Shown here: in pieces, positions 23,644-35,152 of the stretch
Numbering within the stretch: the stretch's first letter is position 1
Layout: every line of letters begins with the position of its first letter
Source of the DNA: JBMDXB01 sp048594885
GTDB lineage: Bacteria; Acidobacteriota; Vicinamibacteria; Vicinamibacterales; 2-12-FULL-66-21
Reading direction: 5' to 3'
Assembly: GCA_048594885.1 (NCBI GenBank)
Contig: JBMDXB010000112.1
Location: forward strand, 62,001 to 126,000
Length of the DNA: 64,000 nucleotides
The notes under the pieces: model-generated
What the model was told of the DNA's origin: nothing
What the model saw: the letters and a program-made list of their open reading frames with translations, nothing else
Database searches by the model: none
Position numbers and translations under genes: made by a program

Positions 23644-24858
23644 ATGTCAGACGCTCACCGCTCCCGTCGCCGCTTTCTTTCGGACGCAGGCGCCGCGCTG
23701 GCGTTCACGATCGTCAGCCCAGAGCTGGTACGCGGCAGCCGTGCGAACAGCACGGTCAATCTCGGGATCATCGGCTGCGGCGGCCGCGGCAGCTGGATCG
23801 CCAATCTCTTTCAGAAGCACGGCGGCTACACCGTCGTCGCGCTCGCCGACTACTTCGCCGACCGCGTGCAGGCGCTCGGCGGCAAGATCGGCGTCCCGGA
23901 GGACAGGCGGTTCACCGGACTTTCGGGCTACCGGCGGCTGCTCGAGCAGAAGCTGGACGCCGTCGCCATCGAATCGCCGCCGTACTTTCACCCGATGCAG
24001 GCGGCCGACGCGGTCGCCGCCGGCAAGCACGTGTATCTCGCCAAGCCGGTTGCCGTCGACGTGCCGGGCAGCATGAGCGTTCAGCAGTCGGGCGAGAAGG
24101 CGACCGCGAGCCGCAAGGTCCTTCTCGTCGACTTCCAGACACGAGCGAACGATCTCTTCATCGAGGCGCTACGCCGCGTCCATGATGGCGCGATCGGACG
24201 GTTCGCGTTCGGCGAGGCGACCTACCACGCTGACGACCCGTTCAAGGAGCAGGCGCAGTTCGCACGCGCAGGCGACCCCGAAGGACGGCTCCGGGCATGG
24301 GGGCTCTCGCGCGAGCTGTCCGGCGACATCATCACCGAGCAGAACATCCACACGCTCGACGTGATGAGCTGGATCATGAAGCGGCCGCCCGTCTCGGCGT
24401 ACGGCACCGGCGGGCGCAAGTTCCGTGACGTCGGCACCTGCTGGGACACGTTCAGCGTGCAGTTCCACTATCCGGACAACGTCGCGATCAACTTCAGCTC
24501 GCGGCAGTTCAACGGGCACGGCACGCGGCCCGACGGCATCAGGAACCGCATGTTCGGCACCGACGGCGTGCTCGAGACGGAGTACGGCGGACAGGTGCTG
24601 ATTCGCGGGAAACAGTTCTATCGCGGCGGCGAGACGCCGTCGATCTATCAGGAAGGCGCGGTCAACAACATCGCGCGGTTCTTCGACAGCATCGAGAAGG
24701 CGGATTTCGGCAACACCACCGTGCCCGAGAGCGTACGCAGCAACCTGGTCACCATCCTCGGACGCACCGCCGCGTACACCAGCCGCGTCGTGACCTGGGA
24801 CGAGACCGTGCGCAGCGCCGAGCGGCTGGTTCCGGATCTCAAGGGATTGAAAGAATGA
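23644..24858 (+). CDS. Tat-exported Gfo/Idh/MocA family oxidoreductase
   Basis: A 404-residue protein from ATG 23644 (a GTG three codons upstream is the alternative). A Tat signal (SRRRFLSDAGAALAFTIVS) precedes a Rossmann domain with VNLGIIGCGGRG (dinucleotide loop). YLAKPVAVDVPG corresponds to the family EKP motif (here AKP), followed by the catalytic-domain segment DIITEQNIHTLDVMSWIM with the expected His. Family members oxidise or epimerise sugars with tightly bound NAD(P). The next gene overlaps by 4 nt (ATGA at 24855-24858), indicating one operon with the CehA-like hydrolase. Confidence 0.9.
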   Translation: MSDAHRSRRRFLSDAGAALAFTIVSPELVRGSRANSTVNLGIIGCGGRGSWIANLFQKHGGYTVVALADYFADRVQALGGKIGVPEDRRFTGLSGYRRLLEQKLDAVAIESPPYFHPMQAADAVAAGKHVYLAKPVAVDVPGSMSVQQSGEKATASRKVLLVDFQTRANDLFIEALRRVHDGAIGRFAFGEATYHADDPFKEQAQFARAGDPEGRLRAWGLSRELSGDIITEQNIHTLDVMSWIMKRPPVSAYGTGGRKFRDVGTCWDTFSVQFHYPDNVAINFSSRQFNGHGTRPDGIRNRMFGTDGVLETEYGGQVLIRGKQFYRGGETPSIYQEGAVNNIARFFDSIEKADFGNTTVPESVRSNLVTILGRTAAYTSRVVTWDETVRSAERLVPDLKGLKE

Positions 24859-26459
24859 GGCTGCTGCTTGCCGCCACTCTCCTGATCACGCTCGGCTACA
24901 CCGCCTACGCGCGGCGCGACGTGCCGTTGTCGATCGCCATCGTCGACGCAGCCACGGGCCGCAGGACGCCGGTGCGGGTCGGTCTGCAGGATGCGACCGG
25001 GACGAAGCCGCGCGTGACGGGCGCGCTGACGGTGTCGGAGACCGCGATTCCGGTGCCGAAGCAGGCGATCGCCGTCATGTGGGGGCAGCAGGATTGGCCA
25101 CAGGGTTACGCGCTGCAGCCAGATGGAGCGTTCTACGTCGACGGCGCCTTCGACGTGCAGGTGCCGCCTGGCGCCTACACACTGACACTGTCGAAGGGCT
25201 TCGAGTACGTGCAGCAGTCGATTCCGCTGAAGGTCGCAGCGGCTGCTGGACTCACGCGCGAAGTCCGGCTGAATCGTTGGGTCGATATGCCGTCGCGCGG
25301 CTGGTACTCCGCCGACGATCACATCCACCTGCGGCGATCGCCGGCAGACGACGGGACGATTGCGAAGTGGATTGCGGCGGAGGACGTACACGTCGGCAAT
25401 TTGCTGCAGATGGGCGATTTCTGGGCCGTCTACTTCATGCAGTACGCCTTCGGGCCGAAGGGCCGCTATCAGCAGGACGGACGCTGGATCTCGCCGGGGC
25501 AGGAGGAACCGCGCACGCCCGAGATCGGACACACGATCTCGCTGGGCGCCAGTGAGTTCGTACGGTTCCGGTCCGACTACTACTCGTACGACCGCCTGTT
25601 CGACCGCGTCCGCGAGCTTGGCGGCGTGACCGGCTTCGCGCACCAAGGCGTGCTCTTTCACGGCTACCGCGGAATGGTCATGAACACGCTGCGCGGCAAG
25701 AACGACTTCCTCGAGCTGGCGCAGTTCTGCACGCCGGGAGGGCCGCTCCTCCTCGACCACTACTACATGTTTCTGGATCTCGGCATCAGGCTTACGGCGC
25801 TCGCCGGGTCCGATTTCCCGTGGTGCGGCCGCGGCAAATCGTTCGGCCTGCCGGGCCCGGACATCTCGCAGATCGGCAACGCGCGGTTCTACACCTACGT
25901 CGGCGGGCCGCTGACATTCGACAACTGGTTCGCCGCCGTCAAGGCGGGCCGCACGTTCGTGACGACCGGCCCGATGGTGCTGCTGACGGTCAACGGCCGC
26001 CGGCCCGGCGACACAGTGGACGTCGCGCCCGGGACGCGCGTGCGCATCACGGCCGAGGCGCTCGGCCACCCGTCGCAGGTGCCGCTGAAAGCGCTCGAGA
26101 TCGTCGGCCATGGACGCGTGCTGGCGCGCGCCGACGGTTCCAACGCGGCGCGCCTCGCGACCGAGATCGATCTACCGATCGAGCGCGGGATGTGGATCGC
26201 CGCCAAGGCGGAGGCCGGCATCGCGCAGGTGGCGCACACGACGCCCGTGTACGTCACGGTGAACGGCGGCGGATTCGAGAACCCCGAGACGCTGCCCGCG
26301 CGTCTGGACGCCGCGGAACGTTATCTGCGCGAGCTCGAAGCGGAGCCCGCGTCGCCCGGACCGAACCTCGATCGACAGGCATCACGGCACCGCGCCCAGC
26401 TCGAACGCCAGATCGCCGAAGCACGAAAGGTGATTGACGGGCGCCGCAGCGCACGTTGA
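24855..26459 (+). CDS. Exported CehA/McbA-family metallohydrolase (PHP-like)
   Basis: A 534-residue protein with signal peptide (LLLAATLLITLGYTAYA). Residues about 20-145 form a beta-sandwich with a carboxypeptidase-regulatory look (LSIAIVDAATGRRTPVRVGL, VPPGAYTLTLSKG). The metallohydrolase core starts at SADDHIHLRRS, the PHP-like metal motif, followed by GVTGFAHQG and TALAGSDFPW, giving further Asp/His ligands. CehA/McbA relatives hydrolyse carbamate insecticides, but most members have unknown natural substrates, and the carbamate label should not be read as function. Translational coupling to the Gfo/Idh gene places it in carbohydrate processing outside the cytoplasm. The C-terminus is a basic coiled coil. 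Confidence 0.8.
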   Translation: MRLLLAATLLITLGYTAYARRDVPLSIAIVDAATGRRTPVRVGLQDATGTKPRVTGALTVSETAIPVPKQAIAVMWGQQDWPQGYALQPDGAFYVDGAFDVQVPPGAYTLTLSKGFEYVQQSIPLKVAAAAGLTREVRLNRWVDMPSRGWYSADDHIHLRRSPADDGTIAKWIAAEDVHVGNLLQMGDFWAVYFMQYAFGPKGRYQQDGRWISPGQEEPRTPEIGHTISLGASEFVRFRSDYYSYDRLFDRVRELGGVTGFAHQGVLFHGYRGMVMNTLRGKNDFLELAQFCTPGGPLLLDHYYMFLDLGIRLTALAGSDFPWCGRGKSFGLPGPDISQIGNARFYTYVGGPLTFDNWFAAVKAGRTFVTTGPMVLLTVNGRRPGDTVDVAPGTRVRITAEALGHPSQVPLKALEIVGHGRVLARADGSNAARLATEIDLPIERGMWIAAKAEAGIAQVAHTTPVYVTVNGGGFENPETLPARLDAAERYLRELEAEPASPGPNLDRQASRHRAQLERQIAEARKVIDGRRSAR

Positions 26460-26473
26460 GGGACAGCCCGCGA

Positions 26474-27178
26474 CTACACGTGCTGCGTTGCGGTTGAGGG
26501 AAGTGCCTCTATCGTCCGGTAGGTCATCGCCTCGGCGCCGACGCGGATCTCCGCCCCATCGTGAATCGCGATCGGTCGGCTGACGCGTTCCCCATTCACG
26601 TACGTCCCGTTCTTGCTCGCCAGATCCTCGATGGTCGCTTCTCCGCCGGTCACGACGATTCGGGCATGATGCCGCGAGACGGTCGTCGAATCGATTCGGA
26701 CGGCGCAATCGCGATCGCGGCCGATGAGGTTTGCACCCTCCGACAAACGCCACTCCTCACGGGTCGAGAAGAGATGGGCGCCGGGGAGTCGCGGCGAGCC
26801 GGCGCGGCCAGGAGCCGCGGGCCGCACGTCGCCGTGAAAGGCGTAGCCGTACCGCGCGACCGTGCGAATGTACAGCGCAGCGCGCGGCGCGTCGCCGATG
26901 GCGGCCCGGACCTCGGCCACGACATTGTGCAGGCTTGCGTCCGAGACGAACGTATCTGGCCAGAGTTGCTCCATCAACTCCCCCTTCGACACGGCGTCCG
27001 GGCGCCGGTCCAGGAGAAATTGCAGCAGCTGGAAGGCCTTGGGGGAAAGCGTGGCGGGGCACCCGTGGCGAAGGAGCAGATGGCGCCCGGCGTCGAATTC
27101 GCAGTCTCCAAAAACGACACGCACGGCAGGTTCAAAAGAAGAAATTAGAGTTTCGTGAGAACTCGACGAGGACGCCAC
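26474..27178 (-). CDS. Winged-helix DNA-binding protein with C-terminal FHA domain
   Basis: Listed from GTG 27178 (234 residues); GTG 27124, just before the domain, is an alternative start. Residues about 20-118 are an OmpR-type winged helix (FGDCEFDAGRHLLL, LSPKAFQLLQFLLD, WPDTFVSDASLHNVV, RTVARYGYAFHG). Residues about 135-225 are an FHA domain with the phosphothreonine-reading set: LIGRDRDCAVRI (Gly-Arg), VSRHHARI (Ser-Arg-x-His) and SKNGTYVNG (Asn-Gly-Thr). It probably binds DNA in response to phosphorylated Ser/Thr-kinase substrates. It diverges from a kinase-fold protein and an STK, with 37 nt between starts. Confidence 0.88.
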   Translation of the reverse strand: MASSSSSHETLISSFEPAVRVVFGDCEFDAGRHLLLRHGCPATLSPKAFQLLQFLLDRRPDAVSKGELMEQLWPDTFVSDASLHNVVAEVRAAIGDAPRAALYIRTVARYGYAFHGDVRPAAPGRAGSPRLPGAHLFSTREEWRLSEGANLIGRDRDCAVRIDSTTVSRHHARIVVTGGEATIEDLASKNGTYVNGERVSRPIAIHDGAEIRVGAEAMTYRTIEALPSTATQHV

Positions 27179-27215
27179 TGTCGCCGACGGCTATATTCTG
27201 CCACAGAGGTTACGC

Positions 27216-27977
27216 ATGATCCGATGGAAGGCTTGTGTCTTGCTGCTGTGCGCGGCGACTGCACGCGCACCGTCCCAGCCGGCATCGTCTGGCGGCGTGC
27301 CAAACGGTGCCAAGACCTGGATCGGCCGCGCTGCGGACGTGGAGGACCATCTCAAGACCGGTGAGTGCGTGCGGATCGATGACCTGCCCGACGTCGCGGC
27401 GGTCAAGCGCTGCGTGTTGCGACCGGGCGGCCCGGTCGCGCGTTTCAGCTGGAAGCCGCTGCTTCCCGGGGTGTATCGCGGCTTCAGGGAGAGCTACAAG
27501 GCGGATGTTGCGGCCTACGAGCTCGACAAACTGCTGCGGCTGGACATGGTGCCGCCGACAGTCGAACGGGAGCTGCAGGGCCACAAGGGCGCGGCGATGT
27601 TGTGGGTAGAGAACGTCGTTCCATCGGCACAAGGAAGGGCGATCGATGAGTCCAGACGTGCGCACTGGGAAATGCAGCTGACGCGCATGGGGATGTTCGA
27701 CTATCTGATCGGGAACAAGGACCGCAACCTCGCAAACATGCTCCACGATGCCGAGCGGAACCTGATCTTGATCGACCATTCACGCGCGTTCGGCTCCGCG
27801 ACCGAGTTCCCGCAGGCGCTGAGCAGGCTCGACAACGACCTGTGGGCGAAGATCGAGCGCTTGACTCGCGGTCAGCTACAGACCGCGCTGCGTCCCTGGC
27901 TGGAGGACGACGCGATCGACGCCATCCTGCAGCGCCGTGAGCGGCTCAAAGTCCTGGCCAAATCGCTGGCGAGATAG
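27216..27977 (+). CDS. Exported PI3/4K-/Fam20C-like kinase-fold protein
   Basis: A 253-residue protein preceded by TATATT (27192-27197) and AGAGGT. It starts with a probable signal peptide (KACVLLLCAATARA). The body matches the atypical kinase fold of HipA/PI3-4K/Fam20C relatives: YKADVAAYELDKLL (Lys95, Glu102), FDYLIGNKDRNLANML (catalytic Asp169, Asn174) and LILIDHSRAFG (metal Asp187). Family knowledge: the Asp-x4-Asn and Asp pair binds MgATP. If exported, it would act where ATP is scarce, so either the signal is a membrane anchor or the catalytic fold serves a binding role. It sits 2 nt before the longest possible start of an STK gene, so the two are linked. Confidence 0.65.
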   Translation: MIRWKACVLLLCAATARAPSQPASSGGVPNGAKTWIGRAADVEDHLKTGECVRIDDLPDVAAVKRCVLRPGGPVARFSWKPLLPGVYRGFRESYKADVAAYELDKLLRLDMVPPTVERELQGHKGAAMLWVENVVPSAQGRAIDESRRAHWEMQLTRMGMFDYLIGNKDRNLANMLHDAERNLILIDHSRAFGSATEFPQALSRLDNDLWAKIERLTRGQLQTALRPWLEDDAIDAILQRRERLKVLAKSLAR

Positions 27978-28027
27978 TTGTGGCAGGCCAGGGACACAGA
28001 GCTTACGCTGTGGTGCCGTCGCCGCAA

Positions 28028-30781
<2,754 letters not shown>

Positions 30782-30853
30782 ATCCGGCGGCCCCGCCGAG
30801 GCGCTTACGCTGTACAATCCGCCTCGTCATCCCTCGAACTGGAGGCACAAATA

Positions 30854-32158
30854 ATGTACAGACGAGACGTTCTCAGGGGCGCCGTCGCAGCGTTGACGAC
30901 TTCGTTGTTCACCGGCCGCGTCAAGGGCGCCAACGATCGCATCTCCGTCGCGCACATCGGCGTCGGTGCGATGGGCTCCAGCAACCTGAATTACGCATTG
31001 AAGATGCCGGAGACCGTCGAAGTCGCCTCCGTCTGCGACGTCTACGAGCCGGCGCTGACGAAGGCGCTTGCGGCCGGTGAGAAGGCCGGCAGGAAGCTGA
31101 AGCCGGTGAAGGACTTCCGCGAAATCCTCGCCGACAAATCGATCGACGCCGTCTGCATCTCGACGCCGGACCACTGGCACGCCTACATGACGATCGAGGC
31201 CTGCAAGCAGGGCAAGGACGTCTTCGTCGAAAAGCCCGCCTCAGTCTACGTCGAGGAAGGCCAGAAGATGGTCCAGGCCGCGCGCAAGTACAAGCGCGTC
31301 GTCCAGGCGGGGACGATGCAGCGGTCGGGCGGGTATTTCAAGAAGGCGGCGGAGATCGTGCAGAGCGGCATGCTCGGCGAGGTGACGTTCTGTCACACGT
31401 GGCAGACCGGCGCGGTACCGAAGACGCGTTACGGCCGGCCGGCCGATGAACCGCCGCCCGCAGGGCTGGATTGGGACATGTGGCTGGGACCCGCGCCGAA
31501 AGTGCCGTTCAACAAGAATCGTTGGGGCGTCGGCGTCGCGAACTTCCCGACCTTCCGTTACTTCTGGGACTACGCCGGCGGCGCGATGACCGACTGGGGC
31601 GTGCATCTCATCGATCCCGTCCACCAGTGCTTCGGCGATCCGATGCCACTGTCGATCTCGGCGATGGGCGACAAGCTGTACGTGGACGACAACCTCGAGA
31701 CGCCCGACACGATGATGGCGACGTTCCGCTATCCGAAGTTCCTGCTCACCTACGAGAGCCGCACCGCGAACCCGATGCCGCTGCTCGGGCAGTTCGGGGG
31801 CAACGCGACCTCGATTCACGGAACGGAGGCCACGCTGATCGTCAGGCGTGGCGGCTGTTACGTCATCCCGAACGCGAAGTCGCAGGTCACGGCGCTCACC
31901 TTCGAGAAGGACTCGGCGATGAACGCGATGAACGTGCCGCACTGGGCGAACTTCATCGAATCGATCAAGACGCGCGAGAAACCGATGAGCGACATCGAGA
32001 CGTGCGTGCGGTCGTCGACGGCGTGCATCCTCGCCAATCTCGCCATGCGCCATCGGACGTGGCTCGATTGGGACGAGACGAACTGGACGGTGAAGCAGGC
32101 GAACGTCAAGCCGTTCCTCAGGGCGAAGTACCGTGCGCCCTGGAAGCTGGAGGTGTAG
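30854..32158 (+). CDS. Exported Gfo/Idh/MocA family oxidoreductase
   Basis: A 434-residue protein. The ribosome-binding site GGAGG is about 10 nt before ATG 30854. TATA-like TACAAT at 30813-30818 may be its -10, without a clear -35. The N-terminus (YRRDVLRGAVAALTTSLF) looks like a Tat signal. Next come the Rossmann loop VAHIGVGAMG, the classic DVFVEKPAS (Glu-Lys-Pro), and the catalytic-domain segment GGAMTDWGVHLIDPVHQCFG with the conserved Asp and His. Many exported members of this type have the DWDMWLGPAP block seen here (WDMWLGPAPKVPFN). It is likely a periplasmic NAD(P)-dependent sugar oxidoreductase or glycosidase-like enzyme. It is only distantly related to the one at 23644. Confidence 0.9.
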   Translation: MYRRDVLRGAVAALTTSLFTGRVKGANDRISVAHIGVGAMGSSNLNYALKMPETVEVASVCDVYEPALTKALAAGEKAGRKLKPVKDFREILADKSIDAVCISTPDHWHAYMTIEACKQGKDVFVEKPASVYVEEGQKMVQAARKYKRVVQAGTMQRSGGYFKKAAEIVQSGMLGEVTFCHTWQTGAVPKTRYGRPADEPPPAGLDWDMWLGPAPKVPFNKNRWGVGVANFPTFRYFWDYAGGAMTDWGVHLIDPVHQCFGDPMPLSISAMGDKLYVDDNLETPDTMMATFRYPKFLLTYESRTANPMPLLGQFGGNATSIHGTEATLIVRRGGCYVIPNAKSQVTALTFEKDSAMNAMNVPHWANFIESIKTREKPMSDIETCVRSSTACILANLAMRHRTWLDWDETNWTVKQANVKPFLRAKYRAPWKLEV

Positions 32159-32192
32159 CTCAGGCGTGACGCGTGGTCAGCCGATCGAGGTA

Positions 32193-32221
32193 TTGACAGG
32201 CACAAGGCACACTCCTATCCT
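32193..32221 (+). promoter_or_regulatory. Consensus-like sigma70 promoter
   Basis: TTGACA (32193-32198), a 17-nt spacer, and TATCCT (32216-32221). This is the clearest housekeeping promoter I found in the window. It would start transcription near 32228, about 60 nt before the small secreted-protein gene at 32288. A short hairpin CGGTCG-CAC-CGACCG lies just before the ribosome-binding site. Confidence 0.6.
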
Positions 32222-32287
32222 TCGGCGTCCATCGCGATCTCCCCCCGCCGCGATGCAGCTCGGTCGCACCGACCGGTGGAGGGAGCT

Positions 32288-32695
32288 ATGCATTTCAGAA
32301 GAATCGCGACAGGAACGCTCGTTGCCTTGTGCCTGGTTTCGGCCATTCACCTCGCGAGTCCTCCGCCGGCGGAGGCGCTCATACACGAAATCATCGCCGC
32401 CTTGTGCAGGGCCGGCGGCGAAGAAGTCGTACCGCCGGGCCAGGTCCATGACGAGGGTAACTCGTTCGTTGCCGCGCTCCTGGCGACAGGGTTCATCCAG
32501 TCGATAGATGTCTCGGACCCTGAGCAGGTCGTCGTCCACTTCGATCCGACGATTCCCGCGTCGAAATTCGTGTCCGCAGGATTCGATCTGACGATACCGG
32601 ATGGGTTCGCGCCGGGTGTGGATCTGGTGCTCAGCCCGCTGGTCGTTCCCGATCCGAATTTCGCGGCACACATGAATTGCCACAACCTTCGATAG
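32288..32695 (+). CDS. Small secreted hypothetical protein, 135 aa
   Basis: The start is ATG 32288, with GGAGGGA at 32278-32284 in ideal position; an in-frame GTG at 32276 is rejected because it overlaps that site. A cleavable signal (RRIATGTLVALCLVSAIHLAS) is followed by a mature domain of about 105 residues with two cysteines (ALCRAGGEE, HMNCHNLR) that could form a disulfide. No family is recognised. It has its own strong promoter and stands alone between an oxidoreductase and a convergent cytochrome gene, suggesting an abundant secreted protein. Confidence 0.65.
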   Translation: MHFRRIATGTLVALCLVSAIHLASPPPAEALIHEIIAALCRAGGEEVVPPGQVHDEGNSFVAALLATGFIQSIDVSDPEQVVVHFDPTIPASKFVSAGFDLTIPDGFAPGVDLVLSPLVVPDPNFAAHMNCHNLR

Positions 32696-32794
32696 CGCGC
32701 AACGCCGAGCGGGCTTCGGTTCGGGCGCACCGAACTGAAGCACCGCCGGCGCCGTGAGAGGCGGGCATCGGGGGCATCCTCCTCGCTGGACGGT

Positions 32795-34375
32795 TCAGTG
32801 ATCGAGAAACCCGCGTCCCGGTCGTGACGGGGTCTCGAGGTGACACGTCGTGCAGTCGCGTACGTCGCCAGGGAACCTGCGCGAACGGTCGTGCACCATG
32901 TGGACGCGGATATCGAGCGCGGCATCCGGCTCGATCTCGAGCGCGGCATGACACCCGTAACAGGCGCGACGGTCAGCGAGACCGTGAAGTACCCTGCCGA
33001 GCGCCGACGGCCCCGCGTGACACGTCGTGCACGCAATCGTCGACAGCGTGTGATCGGTCGGCGTGGCCGTGCCGACTTGAATGCTCGTCGTCGCAGCACG
33101 GTTCAGGGCCTCCCCCGCATACTCCCGTCGCGCCTTCGTGCCGGCCACGTACGTGCCCGGCTGGGCGTCGATCGGGATCGTGAACGTGACAACGTCCGAG
33201 ACGGGCGTGTCCCAGACGCCGGGATCGAAGAGGCCACCAAATGTCACCGCAAACGGTGGAAGACCGACGCCCAGAGCGGTGAACCCATCGGTCGAGACGC
33301 GTGCGACGGTCGTGTTCGGCGAGAAGAAATCGAACAGTGGAATCACGGTCTCCGGGGTCCGGAGACGATCCGTCGGTCCACTCAGCGCAACGAGCATGTT
33401 CGACTCGCGATGCTTCAGCGCGTAGTAGGTCGTCGGCGAGATTCGGAAATTGTCGAAGTACCTCAGGCCGCTGGCGATTTCGCCGCGCAAGAACTGGCCG
33501 TAGGTCGGCAGCGAGCCCAGGGGGTGCAGCCGGTTGCCGGCGCCGTCCAGGAACGTCACGCGGAAGGAGACACTCTCGCCAGGGACGTAGTAGCTTCCGT
33601 TGGCCGGAACACCGGTCTGCTCCAGACGGACGTCAAAGCCGTAGGCGAACGCCGCGTCAGCCGGCGAGACCGTTGCGACGGCGGCCTCTCGGTGGCCTTC
33701 GGGGTCCGACGACCACGTCAGGACGATCCGGCGCGCGGCCGCCGGAACCGCGGCAGCGCGCCGGTCCCCATTCAGCGCATCCCGCAACTGGACGAGACCC
33801 TGAGCCGTGAAGCGCGCGCCGCTGCAGTCGCCGATCGCGGGGCATCCTGTCGCGATCTGCCGCGCGACGAACCGCCGTACGAACGTGTCGTCGGATTCGC
33901 GGAGCCGATCGTCGCGGCCCGCGTGAGCGAGCAACGACCCCTCGAGCGTGGCGCTGTCATCGTCCAGGAATGTGACCTCGAAGACCGACGCCTGGTCCAT
34001 CCAGCGAGCGCCGCGATAGAACCGCTGGCGCGTGAAGGTGCCGTCGCCGGCCGACCGCCAGTCCTCTTCGACCTGGGCGATGCCGGTCCAGTCCAGACGC
34101 TGGAGGTCGCCTTCTCGCGTCACCGGGGCGATCCCTTCATCCACCTCAGTGGTCACGCTGGCGACGATATCGATCTCCTGAAGGAAGCGCGGCGCGTCCC
34201 CGACCAGCGTCAGCGGCGCCATCGCGCCGTCGTTGAAGAAGAGGCTGAGTCCCACGGGCTCAGTTGCGCCGGATCCACGTTCGCCTGAGCTCGTGAGGGC
34301 GAACAGCAGCGCGGCGCAGAATGCCTGCACTCCTCGTCGGGCGTTCCGGATTCGGTATGTGAGGTTCTTTGGCAT
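32795..34375 (-). CDS. Exported three-haem c-type cytochrome, OmcA/MtrC-like C-terminus
   Basis: The start is ATG 34375 (GGAG 7-8 nt upstream); 46 extra upstream codons are rejected. The product is 526 residues with a signal segment (VQAFCAALLFALTSSG). The first 420 residues are beta-rich (for example SVSFRVTFLDGAGNRLHPLG). The C-terminus holds three CxxCH haem sites: CTTCH 449-453, CYGCH 472-476 and CTTCH 508-512. The spacing, with IRVHMVHDRSRRFPGDVRDC before the last site, resembles the repeat of OmcA/MtrC-family outer-membrane decahaem cytochromes, but only one repeat's worth of haems is present. Electron exchange at the cell surface is plausible. No porin or periplasmic partner is adjacent. 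Confidence 0.82.
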   Translation of the reverse strand: MPKNLTYRIRNARRGVQAFCAALLFALTSSGERGSGATEPVGLSLFFNDGAMAPLTLVGDAPRFLQEIDIVASVTTEVDEGIAPVTREGDLQRLDWTGIAQVEEDWRSAGDGTFTRQRFYRGARWMDQASVFEVTFLDDDSATLEGSLLAHAGRDDRLRESDDTFVRRFVARQIATGCPAIGDCSGARFTAQGLVQLRDALNGDRRAAAVPAAARRIVLTWSSDPEGHREAAVATVSPADAAFAYGFDVRLEQTGVPANGSYYVPGESVSFRVTFLDGAGNRLHPLGSLPTYGQFLRGEIASGLRYFDNFRISPTTYYALKHRESNMLVALSGPTDRLRTPETVIPLFDFFSPNTTVARVSTDGFTALGVGLPPFAVTFGGLFDPGVWDTPVSDVVTFTIPIDAQPGTYVAGTKARREYAGEALNRAATTSIQVGTATPTDHTLSTIACTTCHAGPSALGRVLHGLADRRACYGCHAALEIEPDAALDIRVHMVHDRSRRFPGDVRDCTTCHLETPSRPGRGFLDH

Positions 34376-34625
34376 GGGCTGCTCCAATCGTCCAGGTTCT
34401 TGCCCAACGCCGATCGAGGCCGGCGCGAGAGCACGCCGTTCCGGAGAAGTCCACAGCTCCGCCGGCGCCGAGGGGCCACACTGGTAAGAACCCAGCGCCA
34501 CAAGGTTATACAACGGCGGAGGAGATCAGCTGCTTCGGATTTGCCGCCCCCATCAGGTCCGGGGGGCACGTCTCTTGCCATAGGAGGAACAGGCCGCGCC
34601 GGATTGAAGGCGCGCGTGGAACTCT

Positions 34626-35144
34626 ATGGCCATAGATGAGAAACAACTGCTCACCGGCGATGACGCGGTCGCCAAACTTCGGGAGCTGCTGAAGGACTTC
34701 CCGATTGCCTTCATGGTGACGGTCGTCGACGATGCAGTGAGCGCCCGGCCGGTTGGCGTGGTCGGCGATCACAGCGCCTTCGACGGCACGTTGTGGTTCA
34801 TTACCGACAAACGCAGCCAGAAGGTCGCGGCCATCGAGGCCGGCGCGACGACGGCGTTGCTGTTTCAGGACGATGGCCGCGGCGCGTATCTCCACCTGTC
34901 GGGCACCGCGGCCGTCGTCGAGGACCGCGAAAAACTGGAGCGGTACTACACGACGCTGCAGCGGACGTGGTTCCCCAAAGGGCTCGACGATCCCGACATC
35001 ACCCTCGTGCGATTCGACGCAGCCGAAGGCCATTACTGGGACTCGCACGACAGCGTGATGCGATTGGCCGCGGCGTTCGTCAAGTCCGTCGCCACGGGAG
35101 AGCCGGGCTCCAGCGGGAACGCTGGCGTCGCCCGGCTCGACTGA
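34626..35144 (+). CDS. Pyridoxamine 5'-phosphate oxidase-like (general stress protein 26 type) protein
   Basis: A 172-residue cytoplasmic protein of the split-barrel flavin-binding fold. Supporting segments are IAFMVTVVDDAVSARPVGVVG, quoted as FMVTVVDDAVSARPVGV, then GTLWFITDKRSQKVAAIE, AYLHLSGTAAVVEDREKLE and ITLVRFDAAEGHYWD. This pattern is that of 'general stress protein 26' FMN-binding proteins rather than true PdxH. It may bind FMN or F420; the reaction is unknown. It stands alone, and its stop is 8 nt from the stop of a convergent giant gene. Confidence 0.82.
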   Translation: MAIDEKQLLTGDDAVAKLRELLKDFPIAFMVTVVDDAVSARPVGVVGDHSAFDGTLWFITDKRSQKVAAIEAGATTALLFQDDGRGAYLHLSGTAAVVEDREKLERYYTTLQRTWFPKGLDDPDITLVRFDAAEGHYWDSHDSVMRLAAAFVKSVATGEPGSSGNAGVARLD

Positions 35145-35152
35145 TTCAGGCA

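Noticed and set aside
24855..26459. Carbamate-insecticide hydrolase
   Set aside because: Similarity to CehA/McbA is at family level only; genomic context points to carbohydrate processing.
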